Notes: generated from the letters alone by a model not told the origin. Positions 8,262-32,853 are shown, counted from the first letter of the stretch. The stretch is 64,000 bases of DNA from Kineosporiaceae bacterium SCSIO 59966 (GCA_020881835.1 CP052876.1:1054001-1118000), one strand, 5' to 3'. Numbers and translations are program-made.

Positions 8262-9332
8262 GTGGACGGACACCCGGGCGCCGGCGGTCTCGGCGGTCTC
8301 GGTGACCTCGACGAGCTGCCCGACGGGCTCGTCGTCGCCGACGCCGACGCCCGGGTCACCGTGCTCAACGCCGCCGCCGAGCGGATCACGGGCCTGCGCG
8401 CCGCCGACGTCCTGGGCGCCGACGTCCGCACGGTCCTGCCGCTGCAGGACACCAGCGGCCGCCGCTGGTGGACGGTCACCGACCCGTGGGGCGGGCTGCG
8501 GACCCGCACCGGCCACCGGGAGCGGGTGCTCGTCCTGCCCGGCCACGACGAGGTGCTCGTCACCGCCCGCTACGTGCGCGGGGACGACCTGACCCTGCGT
8601 CGGGTCGTGTTGATGATCCGCGACACCGAGGGCCGTCGCCGGGCCGAGCACGACCACGCCGGGCTGATCTCCACGGTCGCGCACGAGCTGCGGTCCCCGC
8701 TCACCAGCGTCAAGGGCTTCACCTCGACCCTGCTGCGGCGCTGGGACCGGTTCACCGACGAGCAGAAGCTGCTCATGCTGCAGACCGTCGAGGCGGACGC
8801 CGACCGCGTCGGCCGGCTCATCACCGAGCTCCTCGACGTCTCCCGGATCGACGCCGGCCGGTTGCCGGTGCGCAAGCAGGTGGTCGACGTCGAGCGGGCA
8901 CTGCACGGCCAGGTCGAGCGGATGGTCGCCGCGGGACAGGACGCCGACCGGTTCGCCGTCGTCGTCGACGGCCCCGTCCCGGAGGTGTGGGCCGACCCCG
9001 ACCGCCTCGAGCAGGTGCTGACCAACCTCGTCGGCAACGCCGTCCGGCACGGCGACGGCCAGGTGACGCTCACCCTGGCCGCCGACCCGGACGGCGACGG
9101 CGTCGTCGTCTGCGTGGACGACGAGGGTGAGGGGATCGCCGAGGACAACCTGGGATTCGTGTTCACGAAGTTCTGGCGCGGTGAGCGCCGCGGCGGCACC
9201 GGGCTGGGGCTGTACCTCGTCCGGGGGCTGGTGGAGGCCCACGACGGCCGGGTCACCGTCTCCCGGGCACCCGGCGGGGGCGCCCGGTTCCGGGTCACCC
9301 TGCCCCGGGGCACCCCGGCCGGCCAGGTCTGA
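8262..9332 (+). CDS. PAS-domain sensor histidine kinase (orphan)
   Basis: 356 residues from GTG. A PAS-like domain covers about residues 18-120 (LPDGLVVADADARVTVLNAA). The dimerisation/H-box is STVAHELRSPLTSVKGF with the phosphorylated His at about 141. The ATPase part follows with LTNLVGNAVRHG (N box), VDDEGEGI (G1) and GGTGLGLYLVRGLVEAHDG (G2). There is no membrane span, so the sensor is cytosolic. No response regulator is next to it, and it sits between the rRNA methylase and pheS. The signal is unknown. The spacing of 35 bases to the methylase allows cotranscription. Confidence 0.92.
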   Translation: MDGHPGAGGLGGLGDLDELPDGLVVADADARVTVLNAAAERITGLRAADVLGADVRTVLPLQDTSGRRWWTVTDPWGGLRTRTGHRERVLVLPGHDEVLVTARYVRGDDLTLRRVVLMIRDTEGRRRAEHDHAGLISTVAHELRSPLTSVKGFTSTLLRRWDRFTDEQKLLMLQTVEADADRVGRLITELLDVSRIDAGRLPVRKQVVDVERALHGQVERMVAAGQDADRFAVVVDGPVPEVWADPDRLEQVLTNLVGNAVRHGDGQVTLTLAADPDGDGVVVCVDDEGEGIAEDNLGFVFTKFWRGERRGGTGLGLYLVRGLVEAHDGRVTVSRAPGGGARFRVTLPRGTPAGQV

Positions 9333-10447
<1,115 letters not shown>

Positions 10448-10448
<1 letters not shown>

Positions 10449-12985
10449 TGCGGGTCCCGCTGGAGTGGCTGCGCGAGCACGTCGACGTCCCTGCCGAGGC
10501 GACCGCGCACGACGTCGCCGCGGACCTCGTCCGGGTCGGCCTGGAGGAGGAGGCCGTGCACGGTGGTGACGTCACCGGACCGCTCGTCGTCGGCCGGGTC
10601 CTCGAGTACGTCGAGGAGCCGCAGAAGAACGGCAAGACGATCCGGTGGTGCTCGGTCGACGTCGGGGACGACGCGGCCGACGGGCCCGCCGGTCGCGGAC
10701 GCGGCATCGTCTGCGGCGCGCACAACTTCGCCGTCGGCGACCTGGTCGTCGTCGTGCTCCCGGGCGCGGTGCTGCCGGGGCCCTTCCCGATCAGCGCCCG
10801 GCGCACCTACGGGCACGTCTCCGACGGCATGATCTGCTCGGCCAGGGAGCTGGGCCTCGGCGAGGACCACACCGGGATCATCGTGCTGCGCGAGTACGGC
10901 TTGGACGCCGCACCGGGTGACGACGCCATCGGCCTGCTCGGTCTGGACCAGACGACCGTCGAGGTCAACGTGACCCCCGACCGCGGGTACTGCCTGTCGG
11001 TGCGCGGGGTGGCCCGCGAGTACGCCCACGGCCGCCGGCTCGACGTCACCACGGCCTACCGCGACCCGGCCGACCTCCCGGTGCCGGACCCCACCGACCG
11101 GGGCTACCCCGTCGTCCTCGCCGACGCCGACCCGCTGCACGGCGTCCCGGGCTGCGACCGCTTCGTCGCCCGGGTGGTACGGGGCATCGACCCCGGCGCA
11201 CCCGCCCCGTTCTGGATGCGCCGCCGGCTGCAGCAGGCGGGGATGCGCCCGATCTCGCTGGCCGTCGACGTGACGAACTACGTGATGCTGCTGCTCGGCC
11301 AGCCGCTGCACGCCTACGACCTGGCCACCCTCGACGGCCAGATCACCGTCCGCCGGGCCCGGGACGGCGAGCGGCTTCGCACCCTGGACGGTGTCGAGCG
11401 TGCCCTGCACCCGGAGGACCTGCTGATCACCGACGGCGAGGCCGGCGCCCGGGTCATCGGCATGGCCGGGGTGATGGGCGGCGAGCTCACCGAGGTGTCC
11501 GCGGCCACCCGCGACGTCCTGATCGAGGCCGCCCACTTCGACCCGGCGACCGTCGCGCGCACGGCGCGCCGGCACCGGCTGCCCAGCGAGGCCAGCCGCC
11601 GCTTCGAGCGCGGCGTCGACGACGACCTGCAGCCGGTCGCGGCCGAGCTCGCCGTCCGGCTCCTCGTCGAGCACGGCGGCGGCACGGCCGACCCCGCGGT
11701 CACCGACGTCGACGAGCGGCCGGCCCGACCCTCGATCCGGATGCGGGCCGACGAGCCGAGCCGGCTCATCGGCCGGGACTACCCGCTCGAGCGGGTCGTC
11801 GAGCTGTTGCGCCAGGTCGGCGCCACGGTGACGGCCGACGGCGACCACCTCGTCGTCACCCCGCCGAGCTGGCGCGGTGACCTGCGCCAGCCGGCCGACC
11901 TGGTCGAGGAGGTCGCCCGGCTCGACGGGTACGCCGAGATCCCCTCGGTGCTGCCGCTGGCCCCGGCCGGAGGCGGCCTCACCCTGGAGCAGCGGCTGCG
12001 CCGCAGCGTCGGGCGCGCCCTGGCCGAGACCGGCCTGACCGAGGTGCTCAGCTACCCGTTCACCTCACTCGAGCGGGCCGACGAGCTCGGGCTGCCCGCG
12101 GACGACCCGCAGCGGCGCGCCGTCCGGCTGGCGAACCCGCTGTCGGAGGAGCAGCCGCTGCTGCGCACCACCCTGCTCGCCACGCTCGTCGACACCCTGC
12201 GCCGCAACGTCGGACGCGGGAGCACGGACGTCGCCCTGTTCGAGGTCGGCTCGGTCACCCTGCCGGGGACCGGTGCCGTCGCCCCGCGCCCCGGGGTCGC
12301 CGGGCGCCCGTCGGACGCCGAGCTCGCCGCCCTCGAGGCGGCCGTCCCGGACCAGCCGCTGCACGTCGCCGGGGTGCTGGCCGGCCACCGGGTGCTGCCG
12401 GGGTGGTGGGGACCGGGCCGCCGCGCCGACCACACCGACGCCATCGACGCCGCCCGCACCGTCGCGGACGCCGTCGGCGTGCCGGTGACCCTCCGCCGCG
12501 AGGCGGTCGCCCCCTGGCACCCCGGCCGGTGCGCCGCCCTGCTCACCCCGGACGGCGAGGTCGTCGGACACGCCGGTGAGCTGCACCCGAAGGTGACCGC
12601 GGCCCTGGAGCTGCCGGCCCGCAGCTGCGCCTTCGAGCTCGACCTGACCGCTCTCCTGCAGCGTGCGCCCGGACCGGTCCAGGCCCGACCGGTGAGCACC
12701 TACCCGCTGGCCAAGGAGGACGTCGCGCTCGTCGTCCCGGCCGACGTGCCCGCCGCCGACGTCCTGGCCGCGCTGCGGGACGGCGCCGGGGACCTCCTGG
12801 AGGACGTCCGGCTGTTCGACCTCTACACCGGGGAGCAGGTGCCGCCGGGGCACCGGTCGCTGGCGTTCGCCCTGCGGCTGCGGGCCCCCGACCGGACGCT
12901 GACCGCGCAGGAGGCCGCCGCGGTGCGCGCGGCGGCGGTGCAGGAGGCGGCCCGGCGGACCGGGGCGGTGCTGCGCGGTGCCTGA
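10448..12985 (+). CDS. pheT: Phenylalanyl-tRNA synthetase beta subunit
   Basis: 845 residues, slightly long for the family. MRVPLEWLREHVDVPAEAT is the usual start. It is followed by the tRNA-binding OB fold (about 40-155, GIVCGAHNFAVGDLVVVVLPG), the B3/B4 editing domain (SLAVDVTNYVMLLLGQPLHA, EASRRFERGVD), B5 and the C-terminal anticodon-binding FDX-ACB domain (STYPLAKEDVALVVPADVPA). It works as an alpha2-beta2 enzyme with PheS. The ATG shares its A with the pheS stop (TGATG), and its own stop overlaps the next gene's start region. Confidence 0.97.
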
Positions 12986-13790
12986 CCGTGGGGACCCGCC
13001 CCCGGCCCGCACGGCGCTGGTCACCGGCGCCACCGGTGGTATCGGGTCCGTGCTGGCGGTCGGTCTGGCCCGGGCCGGCCTCGACGTCGCCGTGCACGGC
13101 CGGGACCGCGACCGTCTGGAACGGGTCCGCGCGGACGTCGCGGCGGCCGGGGTCCGGTGCGTCGCCGTGACCGCCGACGTCACCGACTGGGACGAGGTCC
13201 GGGCGATGGTCGACGAGGTCGGCTCCGCGCTGGGGCCGCTCGACCTGCTCGTCAACAACGCGGGCCGGATCGAGTCCACCGAGGTGCCGATCTGGCAGGC
13301 CGACCCGGCCGAGTGGCGCGCCGTCGTCGAGGCCGACCTCATCGGCCCGTTCCACCTCGTCCGCGCGGTGGTGCCCGGCATGGTCGAGCGCGGTGGCGGG
13401 CGCGTCATCGACCTGAACTCCGGCTCCGGCACCCGCGACATGACGGTGTACTCGGCGTACAACGCGGCCAAGACCGGCCTGTTCCGCATCGGCGGGGGCC
13501 TGCACGCGGCCGGGTACGGCCTTGGCCTGCGCGCGGTCGAGCTGGCTCCCGGTGTCGTCGACACCCCGATGACCCGGGGCATGGCCGTGCACGCCGGACG
13601 CACCGACTGGACCGACCCCCAGGACGTCGTGGATCTCGTCCTCGCCGTGGCCCGGGGGGAGCTCGACGGGCTGTCGGGACGCTACCTGCGGGCCGGCGCC
13701 GACGACCTCGACGACCTGCGCCGGCGTTCCCGGGACGGCGTGCCCGGGCACGGACGGACCCTCGGTCTGCTGCCGTGGGAGGCCGAGTGA
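12978..13790 (+). CDS. Short-chain dehydrogenase/reductase
   Basis: 270 residues from GTG 12978, overlapping the pheT end by 8 bases. Classical SDR signature: TGATGGIG cofactor loop near residue 18, NNAG, a Ser in DLNSGSGTRD and the catalytic YNAAK about 155. NADP or NAD use cannot be separated reliably, though HGRDRDRLERV after strand 2 suggests NADP. The substrate is unknown. The downstream 46 bases hold the arg operon promoter, so this gene closes the pheST unit. Confidence 0.88.
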   Translation: MPDRGDPPPARTALVTGATGGIGSVLAVGLARAGLDVAVHGRDRDRLERVRADVAAAGVRCVAVTADVTDWDEVRAMVDEVGSALGPLDLLVNNAGRIESTEVPIWQADPAEWRAVVEADLIGPFHLVRAVVPGMVERGGGRVIDLNSGSGTRDMTVYSAYNAAKTGLFRIGGGLHAAGYGLGLRAVELAPGVVDTPMTRGMAVHAGRTDWTDPQDVVDLVLAVARGELDGLSGRYLRAGADDLDDLRRRSRDGVPGHGRTLGLLPWEAE

Positions 13791-13804
13791 CCCGCCAGGC
13801 CGAG

Positions 13805-16027
<2,223 letters not shown>

Positions 16028-16031
<4 letters not shown>

Positions 16032-16048
16032 GCGACGACACCAGATGA
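16028..16048 (+). CDS. Six-codon minicistron MSDDTR between argJ and argB
   Basis: ATG AGC GAC GAC ACC AGA TGA. Its ATG overlaps the argJ stop (ATGA) and its TGA overlaps the argB ATG (ATGA). It is the product of a 17-base tandem duplication (16028-16044 and 16045-16061, differing at one base) of the argB start. If translated, it would hand ribosomes from argJ to argB. Translation is inferred only from the perfect overlaps. Confidence 0.35.
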
Positions 16049-16967
16049 GCGACGACACCGGCACCCGCCGCTGGGGCACCAGCCGGCCGATGCGCCCGTT
16101 CGACCCCGAGGCGGACGCCCGGCGCGCCGGCGTGCTGCTCGACGCCCTGCCGTGGCTCAAGGAGTTCCACGGCCAGGTCGTCGTGGTCAAGTACGGCGGC
16201 AACGCCATGGTCGACGACACCCTCAAGGCCGCCTTCGCCGAGGACATGGTGCTGCTGCGCTACGCCGGTATCCGGCCCGTCGTCGTCCACGGCGGCGGTC
16301 CCCAGGTCACCCGGATGCTCGACCGCCTCGGCATCGCGACCGAGTTCCGCGGCGGGCTGCGGGTCACCACCGACGAGGCCGCCGACGTCGTGCGGATGGT
16401 GCTCGTCGGGCAGGTCGGCCGCGAGCTCGTCGGACTCGTCAACGGGCACGGACCGCACGCCGTCGGCCTGTCCGGCGAGGACGCCGGGCTGTTCACCGCC
16501 CGCCCCACCCGGGCCGTCGTCGACGGCGAGGAGGTGGACCTCGGCCGGGTGGGGGACGTCACCGACGTCCGGCCGGCCGCGGTCCTCGACCTCGTCGAGG
16601 CCGGCCGGATCCCCGTGGTGTCCTCGGTGGCGCCGGGGCCGGACGGCAAGGTGCTCAACGTCAACGCCGACACCGCGGCCGCCGCGCTCGCCGTCGCCCT
16701 CGGCGCGGTCAAGCTCGTCATCCTCACCGACGTCGAGGGCCTGTACGCCGACTGGCCGGACCGCTCCTCCCTCGTCGAGGCGATCACCGCCGACGAGCTC
16801 GAGCGGGTGCTGCCCGAGATCGACTCGGGGATGCGACCGAAGATGCAGGCCTGCCTGCGGGCGGTGCGCGGCGGCGTCCGGCGGGCGACCGTGGTGGACG
16901 GCCGGCTGCCGCACGCGCTGGCCCTGGAGATGCTCACCAGCGAGGGGACCGGGACGATGGTGACGCC

Positions 16968-16971
<4 letters not shown>
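16045..16971 (+). CDS. argB: Acetylglutamate kinase
   Basis: Phosphorylates N-acetylglutamate, the step usually inhibited by arginine. 308 residues. [14 protein letters not shown] carries the phosphate-binding Lys; [17 protein letters not shown] binds substrate; [18 protein letters not shown] and [13 protein letters not shown] follow; the C-terminal [13 protein letters not shown] is complete. The extended N-terminus of about 30 residues (helix before the kinase core) is the feature linked to arginine-sensitive hexameric enzymes, so feedback inhibition is likely. I start it at the second of two duplicated ATGs because the first is out of frame. The stop overlaps argD. Confidence 0.97.
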
Positions 16972-23238
<6,267 letters not shown>

Positions 23239-23294
23239 CCGAGCCGGACGGCGAGACGCAGCCGGACGGCGCCGACGACCCGGAGGGACCGACC

Positions 23295-24563
23295 GTGACC
23301 CACGTCCTCGACGAGCTGAGGTGGCGCGGCCTGGTGGCCGAGTGCACCGACGAGACCGCGTTGCGGCAGGCGCTCGACGACGGACCGGTGACGTACTACG
23401 TCGGCTTCGACCCGACGGCGCCGAGCCTGCACGTGGGCCACCTCGTGCAGGTGCTCACCGCCCGGCGGCTGCAGCAGCACGGGCACCGGCCGATCGCCCT
23501 GGTCGGCGGAGCCACCGGGCTCATCGGGGACCCGAAGGCCACTGGAGAGCGGACCCTGAACGACCCTGAGGTCGTCGCCTCCTGGGTCGACCGGATCCGC
23601 GGCCAGATCGAGCCGTTCCTGTCCTTCGACGGTCCGAACGCGGCCACGGTGGTCAACAACCTCGACTGGACAGCCGAGATGTCGGCCATCGAGCTGCTGC
23701 GCGACGTCGGGAAGCACTTCAGCGTCAACCGGATGCTCGACCGGGAGGCCGTCGCCACCCGCCTCGCCTCGACCGGCATCAGCTACACCGAGTTCAGCTA
23801 CGTGCTGCTGCAGAGCAACGACTTCCTCGAGCTGCACCGCCGGTTCGGGTGCTCGCTGCAGCTCGGCGGCAGCGACCAGTGGGGCAACCTCACCGCCGGG
23901 GTCGACCTGATCCGGCGCGTCGAGGGCCACCGGGCCCACGCCCTGGCGACCCCGCTGCTCACCAAGGCCGACGGCACGAAGTTCGGCAAGACCGAGGGGC
24001 AGGCCGTCTGGCTCGACCCGGCGCTCACCAGCCCGTACGCCTTCTTCCAGTTCTGGCTGGCTGCCGAGGACGCCTCCGTGGCCGACTACCTACGGGTCTT
24101 CACCTTCCGCGACGCGGACGAGATCGCCGCCCTGGAGGTCGCCACCCGGGAGCGGCCGGCCGCCCGGGAGGCGCAGCGGGTGCTGGCCCGGGACGTCACG
24201 GCCCTCGTCCACGGGCAGGACGCCGCCCGTCGCGCCGAGGCGGCCGGCCACGCCCTGTTCGGCCGGGGAGACCTGGGGGACCTGGACGAACGCACCCTGG
24301 CCGAGGCCCTGGCCGAGGTGCCGACAGGAGCGGTGACGGCGGAGGACCTCGTCGACGTGCCCCGGCTGCTGGTCGCAGCCGGTGTGGTGCCGAGCATCTC
24401 CGCCGGACGACGGGTGGTCGCCGAGGGCGGGGCCTACGTGAACAACTCCAAGGTCACCGACCCCGACGCGGCCGTGGGAGCCGAGCAGCTGCTGCACGGT
24501 CGCTGGCTGGTGCTGCGGCGTGGCCGGCGCACCCTCGGGGCGGTCGAGGTCCGGCCGTCGTGA
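23295..24563 (+). CDS. tyrS: Tyrosyl-tRNA synthetase
   Basis: Class I synthetase charging tRNA-Tyr. From GTG 23295 it is 422 residues, the usual length, with GGAGGG seven bases upstream and the family N-terminus VTHVLDELRWRGLVAECTDE. An earlier in-frame GTG at 23235 overlaps the preceding stop and would add 20 acidic residues; it may be used instead. HIGH-type motif is LHVGHLVQ, KMSKS-type motif is KFGKTEG, and a C-terminal S4 RNA-binding domain includes VPSISAGRRVVAEGGAYVNN. It precedes the first rRNA operon. Confidence 0.95.
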   Translation: MTHVLDELRWRGLVAECTDETALRQALDDGPVTYYVGFDPTAPSLHVGHLVQVLTARRLQQHGHRPIALVGGATGLIGDPKATGERTLNDPEVVASWVDRIRGQIEPFLSFDGPNAATVVNNLDWTAEMSAIELLRDVGKHFSVNRMLDREAVATRLASTGISYTEFSYVLLQSNDFLELHRRFGCSLQLGGSDQWGNLTAGVDLIRRVEGHRAHALATPLLTKADGTKFGKTEGQAVWLDPALTSPYAFFQFWLAAEDASVADYLRVFTFRDADEIAALEVATRERPAAREAQRVLARDVTALVHGQDAARRAEAAGHALFGRGDLGDLDERTLAEALAEVPTGAVTAEDLVDVPRLLVAAGVVPSISAGRRVVAEGGAYVNNSKVTDPDAAVGAEQLLHGRWLVLRRGRRTLGAVEVRPS

Positions 24564-24603
24564 GCCGGTTCGCGACTGCCCCGGCGCAACCGCCCTAGGT
24601 GAT

Positions 24604-24633
24604 TTGACGGCGGGTGCGGGCGCTGCGTACTGT
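24604..24633 (+). promoter_or_regulatory. rrn copy A promoter P1
   Basis: TTGACG (24604-24609) and TACTGT (24628-24633) are spaced by 18 bases in the intergenic region after tyrS. Such near-consensus -35 boxes are unusual in this GC-rich DNA and fit an rRNA promoter. The start site is inferred. Confidence 0.55.
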
Positions 24634-24743
24634 TCCCGTCGTTCGCCCGGCAGGAGGCACGGACACCGCACGGTGGCCGGTCCCCGGGTGAGCCACCCAG
24701 AACCGGACGCCGGAGCCGTGGTCACGACCAGGGTCGCCGGAGT

Positions 24744-24751
24744 GCTAGGCT
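24744..24751 (+). promoter_or_regulatory. rrn copy A promoter P2, extended -10
   Basis: TGCTAGGCT is an extended -10 (TGn plus TAGGCT). The same nine bases stand before rrn copy B at 32845-32853, although the flanks differ. It lies about 65 bases before the duplicated block begins. No good -35 is seen, as expected for an extended -10. Confidence 0.55.
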
Positions 24752-24818
24752 GGGCCGCCGCGCCGGACACCGTCGGGAAGTCTCCCGAGGGGTACCGGAC
24801 GGCACAGAGGTAGGTCAC

Positions 24819-25107
24819 GCCCCGTCTGTTGCGGCCTGTGTGGTTGTGGTGGGTGGTGCGCGTCCGTTCCTTGAGAACTCAACAGCGTGCTTAAAAGTCG
24901 ATGCCGAATGGCCTCGTCGTGCTGGTGGTGCTGCTGCGTTGTGTGGTGGTGCTGGTGGTGGATGGGGCGTGTTTGGTGATGCGGTGCCTGCCTGTCTCGT
25001 CGGGTGGGTGCTGTTTTGCCAGGTTTGATTCCTGACCTCCTTGCCGGGGGGTTGGGGTCTCTATTGAGCGGTGTCCTGTCCCTGTGTGGGGTGGGTGCCG
25101 GTTTGTC
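24819..25107 (+). promoter_or_regulatory. rrn leader with antitermination-type element
   Basis: Pre-16S leader, T- and G-rich. TTGAGAACTCAACAGCGTG at 24871-24889 is the conserved actinobacterial leader element: a TTGAG/CTCAA hairpin followed by a single-stranded stretch. A related TTGAGAACTGCACAGTG recurs before 23S at 26985-27001. By analogy with mycobacterial rrn operons these take part in antitermination or RNase III processing. Confidence 0.6.
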
Positions 25108-30140
<5,033 letters not shown>

Positions 30141-30221
30141 CACACACTCACCGAGTGCTCTGCGTCCACTGTGCGGTTCCCGAGATACGGTCGGCCCACC
30201 ACCGAACGACATCTCCATAGA

Positions 30222-30341
30222 GTTCCGGCGGCCATAGCGTCGGGGAAACGCCCGGTCCCATTCCGAACCCGGAAGCTAAGCCCGACAGCGCCGATGGTAC
30301 TGCGCGGGAGACCGCGTGGGAGAGTAGGACACCGCCGGACA
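30222..30341 (+). rRNA. rrf: 5S ribosomal RNA, copy A
   Basis: About 120 bases. The terminal helix pairs tccggcgg (30224) with ccgccgga (30332-30339). Internal 5S signatures are ggaaacgcccggtcccattccg-like loop A/B, gaacccggaagctaagcccg and gatggtactgcgcgggagac. It follows 23S by about 80 bases. Confidence 0.96.
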
Positions 30342-30351
30342 ACACCCACAC

Positions 30352-30389
30352 GATGACGGTCACCCCCACACCCGGGGGTGACCGTCATC
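30352..30389 (+). terminator. rrn terminator hairpin, copy A
   Basis: A perfect 16-base-pair stem: gatgacggtcaccccc at 30352-30367 and its complement at 30374-30389, with loop acaccc. The T tract is weak (cgcattccc). It begins about 11 bases after 5S. The 3' edge of the duplicated block falls five bases after the stem. Confidence 0.85.
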
Positions 30390-30407
30390 CGCATTCCCTC
30401 ACCCTTT

Positions 30408-30500
30408 CCCCTGTCCGTGATCATGCAATCCCGCCACCCTGCGCGACCCACGCGTGATCAGTCCCCGACCCCTGTCCGTGATCATGCAATCCCGCCACCC
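30408..30500. repeat. REP-like 32-bp direct repeat, two copies
   Basis: The word beginning cccctgtccgtgatcatg and ending cccgccaccc occurs at 30408-30439 and 30469-30500, 61 bases apart. It contains the palindrome tgatca. The reverse complement of its last 21 bases, with one change, is at 32557-32577 on the far side of the IS element. These are probably REP/BIME-type elements. Confidence 0.8.
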
Positions 30501-30578
30501 CGGTTGCTCTCCGGTGCCCGCTCCCAGACGTTTGGTGTGTGTGGCACGACACGCCAGACAAGTTGTGCCCATGCAGCG

Positions 30579-32227
30579 CTCAGCCCTGATCCACCGCGCT
30601 GATTCGGCTTGGGTGGTTTCGGTGGCCTGATGAGGTCGGTCGGTGTCGTGGGCGTGGCTGGTCCGCCGGCCTGTGCCGGCTCTTCCACGTCGGGTTCCTC
30701 GAGTCGCGCCCTGCTGGGGCTGGATGGTCAGGTCGTTGCCAGGGTGGGTGGGCCGGTCGCGGCCGTCCACAGCGACTCCCATCCGGGTGCCCAGGGCCAG
30801 TCGCGGGGCAGGTGGAGGTCGAGCCTGCGGGCGGTGGTGGCGATCCTGGCGGGGACGGCGATGATCTTGGTGCGCAGGCTGGCCCATCTGGCCTTGGCCA
30901 TGTCTGCTGCGACGGCGGTGGCGCGGGCCAGGTTGAACGCGATCACTGCCAGGGCGACCCAGGCGGCGTTCGCCGCGTATCGTCCGCTGGGCAGGTGGGC
31001 CAGGGCGTTGTCTTTGAGCTCGGCGATGACCTGCTCGACGATCGCGTGGTCGCGGTGACGTTCGTCGGCCTCGATGGTCGAGAACGTGCTGTTGGTGATG
31101 AAGGCGTGGTGGCGGTAGGTGGCGAACAGCTCGCCCTGCTCGGTCCCATCGCAGGCGAACGGCTGGAGGCGTTTCACGCGGCGGACGATGAGCCGGCAGG
31201 TGACGTGCTCGCCCCTGCGGCGGGAGGTGAACGCGGTGAACGGGATCTCGGCGACCTCGGCGTGGGAGACCCACCGCTGCTCGGCCTCGTCGTAGATCGC
31301 GTCCGGGTACTCGATCGGCTGCCACGCGTCGGCGGGGATGCTGGCGATCGCTGCGGTGACGGTCTTGGTCATCCGGGCGGTGACCGAGAACCACGCCTGG
31401 TGCCTGATCGCGGTGCCGACGAACGCCCACCCGTAGTAGGCCGAGTCCGCCCGGGCCAGGATCCGGCCCCTCACGCCAGCGGCGCGGGCGGTGGTGATCC
31501 CCTGGGCCAGCAGCCGGCCCGCGCCCGTGGCCGAGGCGGTGTTCCCCGACCGGAGCCTCGCGCCGGCGATCACCGGCGCGGCCAGCGGGGTCGAGACCGT
31601 GGCGAGCTGGATGTTCAGGCCACGCTGCTTGGTGTACCCGAACGCGGCGCCCTGCTTGGCGTAGCCGTGGACCTCCCGCACGGTGTCATCGACATCGACC
31701 GTGGCGATCCCGCCGGTGTCCGCGCCGGCCAGCAGGCCCGGGACCCGCACCGCCAGGCCCGCCACCAGCCTGGCGTTGACCTTGTCGAGCTGCTGGACGT
31801 GCCCGTGGGTGAACGACCGCAGGAACGTGCCCAGCGTGGAGGGCGCGCGGACCCCACCGAACACCTTCGTCATCCCGCCGTGCCGCAGCAGGTCCATGTC
31901 ATCGATGCAGTCCGCGCCGGCCAGCATCCCGGCCACCACGCACGCCGCCTTCACCGCAGCGTTCGGCGAAGGCACCGTCACCTCCTCCAGGAGGTCGTAC
32001 AGGCCGGCGGTCTCGGCCAGCCGCAACGCAGGGACCAGGCCCGCCGACGACACCAGGTTCGGGTCATCGAAGACCGGCCGGATCGTGTGAGAAGGTTTCA
32101 CTTGCGAGGTGCTCCTCTTGAGCGGTTGGACGTAGACGTCGCAATCCACATCCTCCCAGCTCAAGAGGGCATTCTCGCCCTACGCCACGCTCACACCGCC
32201 GAACCCGGTCGGTGGATCAGGGCTCAG
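30579..32227. mobile_element. IS1380-family insertion sequence
   Basis: About 1,649 bases with imperfect 30-bp terminal inverted repeats: left 30579-30608 and right 32198-32227. They share an uninterrupted 15-base core, agccctgatccaccg at 30582-30596 and its complement at 32210-32224. The one long gene inside is an IS1380 transposase on the minus strand. I could not identify a target duplication, so the exact ends may be off by a few bases. Length fits the family (about 1.7 kb). Confidence 0.8.
30728..32101 (-). CDS. IS1380-family transposase
   Basis: 457 residues from GTG 32101. GAGGAG lies 10 bases upstream, and the N-terminus VKPSHTIRPVFDDPNLVSSA is the family's usual one; an upstream ATG at 32164 adds 21 residues of doubtful value. 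The DDE triad is likely the Asp of TVDVDDTVREVHGYAKQGA (about 130), the Asp of ILARADSAYYGWAF (about 215) and the Glu of HAIVEQVIAELKDNALAH (about 375). The gene is full length with no frameshift, so the element may be active. It is oriented against the rRNA operons. Confidence 0.93.
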   Translation of the reverse strand: MKPSHTIRPVFDDPNLVSSAGLVPALRLAETAGLYDLLEEVTVPSPNAAVKAACVVAGMLAGADCIDDMDLLRHGGMTKVFGGVRAPSTLGTFLRSFTHGHVQQLDKVNARLVAGLAVRVPGLLAGADTGGIATVDVDDTVREVHGYAKQGAAFGYTKQRGLNIQLATVSTPLAAPVIAGARLRSGNTASATGAGRLLAQGITTARAAGVRGRILARADSAYYGWAFVGTAIRHQAWFSVTARMTKTVTAAIASIPADAWQPIEYPDAIYDEAEQRWVSHAEVAEIPFTAFTSRRRGEHVTCRLIVRRVKRLQPFACDGTEQGELFATYRHHAFITNSTFSTIEADERHRDHAIVEQVIAELKDNALAHLPSGRYAANAAWVALAVIAFNLARATAVAADMAKARWASLRTKIIAVPARIATTARRLDLHLPRDWPWAPGWESLWTAATGPPTLATT

Positions 32228-32556
32228 TGCTGGAGGTGGTGCTCTTCGGGGCTCGGCTGTCGCTGGGGACTGCGGTGAGCCCGGTCGGTTCTGGGCTGCA
32301 TGGCTGACGGCGGTGCATATCGGCCGGACCGCGCAGGTGGTCCTGGGACGCCCGGGAGGACTGTTCATCGGCCACAGCGTCCCCGGGGGCGGTTAGCTCG
32401 AGGGCCGGCATGAGTGGGGCGCCGATGTGATGGCGCGGGGTGAAGTACGCGGCCGCGACGTTGGTCGCGGCCGCCCGCGTGGTGCTCCAGAGCGTCCCTG
32501 TGCCGGCGTGACGCGGCACGAGCTCGGCACGATGCGAGACACGCAGCGGGGTCCGG

Positions 32557-32577
32557 GGTGGCGGGCTTGCATGATCA
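32557..32577. repeat. Inverted REP-like copy
   Basis: ggtggcgggcttgcatgatc plus a: the reverse complement of the REP-like unit at 30419-30439 and 30480-30500 with a single substitution. It lies on the opposite side of the IS element in opposite orientation. Confidence 0.75.
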
Positions 32578-32824
32578 CCACCAGGGGGCCGGACGGAGGG
32601 GCTCACCACAGGCTCCCTCGCGCTCCGGCCGTGCTCCTGGCGCTGTCCGGCCCTGCTCCTGGCGCTGCCAGGCCTGCTCTCCTGGCCTCGGCACGCGGCG
32701 CCGTGCGCGCCGAGCGCCGGGCGGACAAGGACCACCCTGGACCGTGCTACTCTAGGGACACCGCTGGAGGCACGGACTCCCCAGGGAGGCCGGTCCGCGG
32801 TGAGTACCGAGGGGCGCCTTGGAT

Positions 32825-32853
32825 TTGGAGCGATGCTCGCAAGGTGCTAGGCT
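32825..32853 (+). promoter_or_regulatory. rrn copy B promoter, extended -10
   Basis: TGCTAGGCT (32845-32853) repeats the extended -10 of copy A. A TTGGAG box sits at 32825-32830, 17 bases before TAGGCT. The surrounding sequence is unrelated to copy A, so the two operons have separate promoters. A second possible start, TGCTACTCT, is at 32745-32753. Confidence 0.55.

Noticed and set aside
30570-32235. Target site duplication of the IS element
   Set aside because: No convincing direct repeat at the two ends; the agcgct/agtgct similarity is part of the inverted repeat region.
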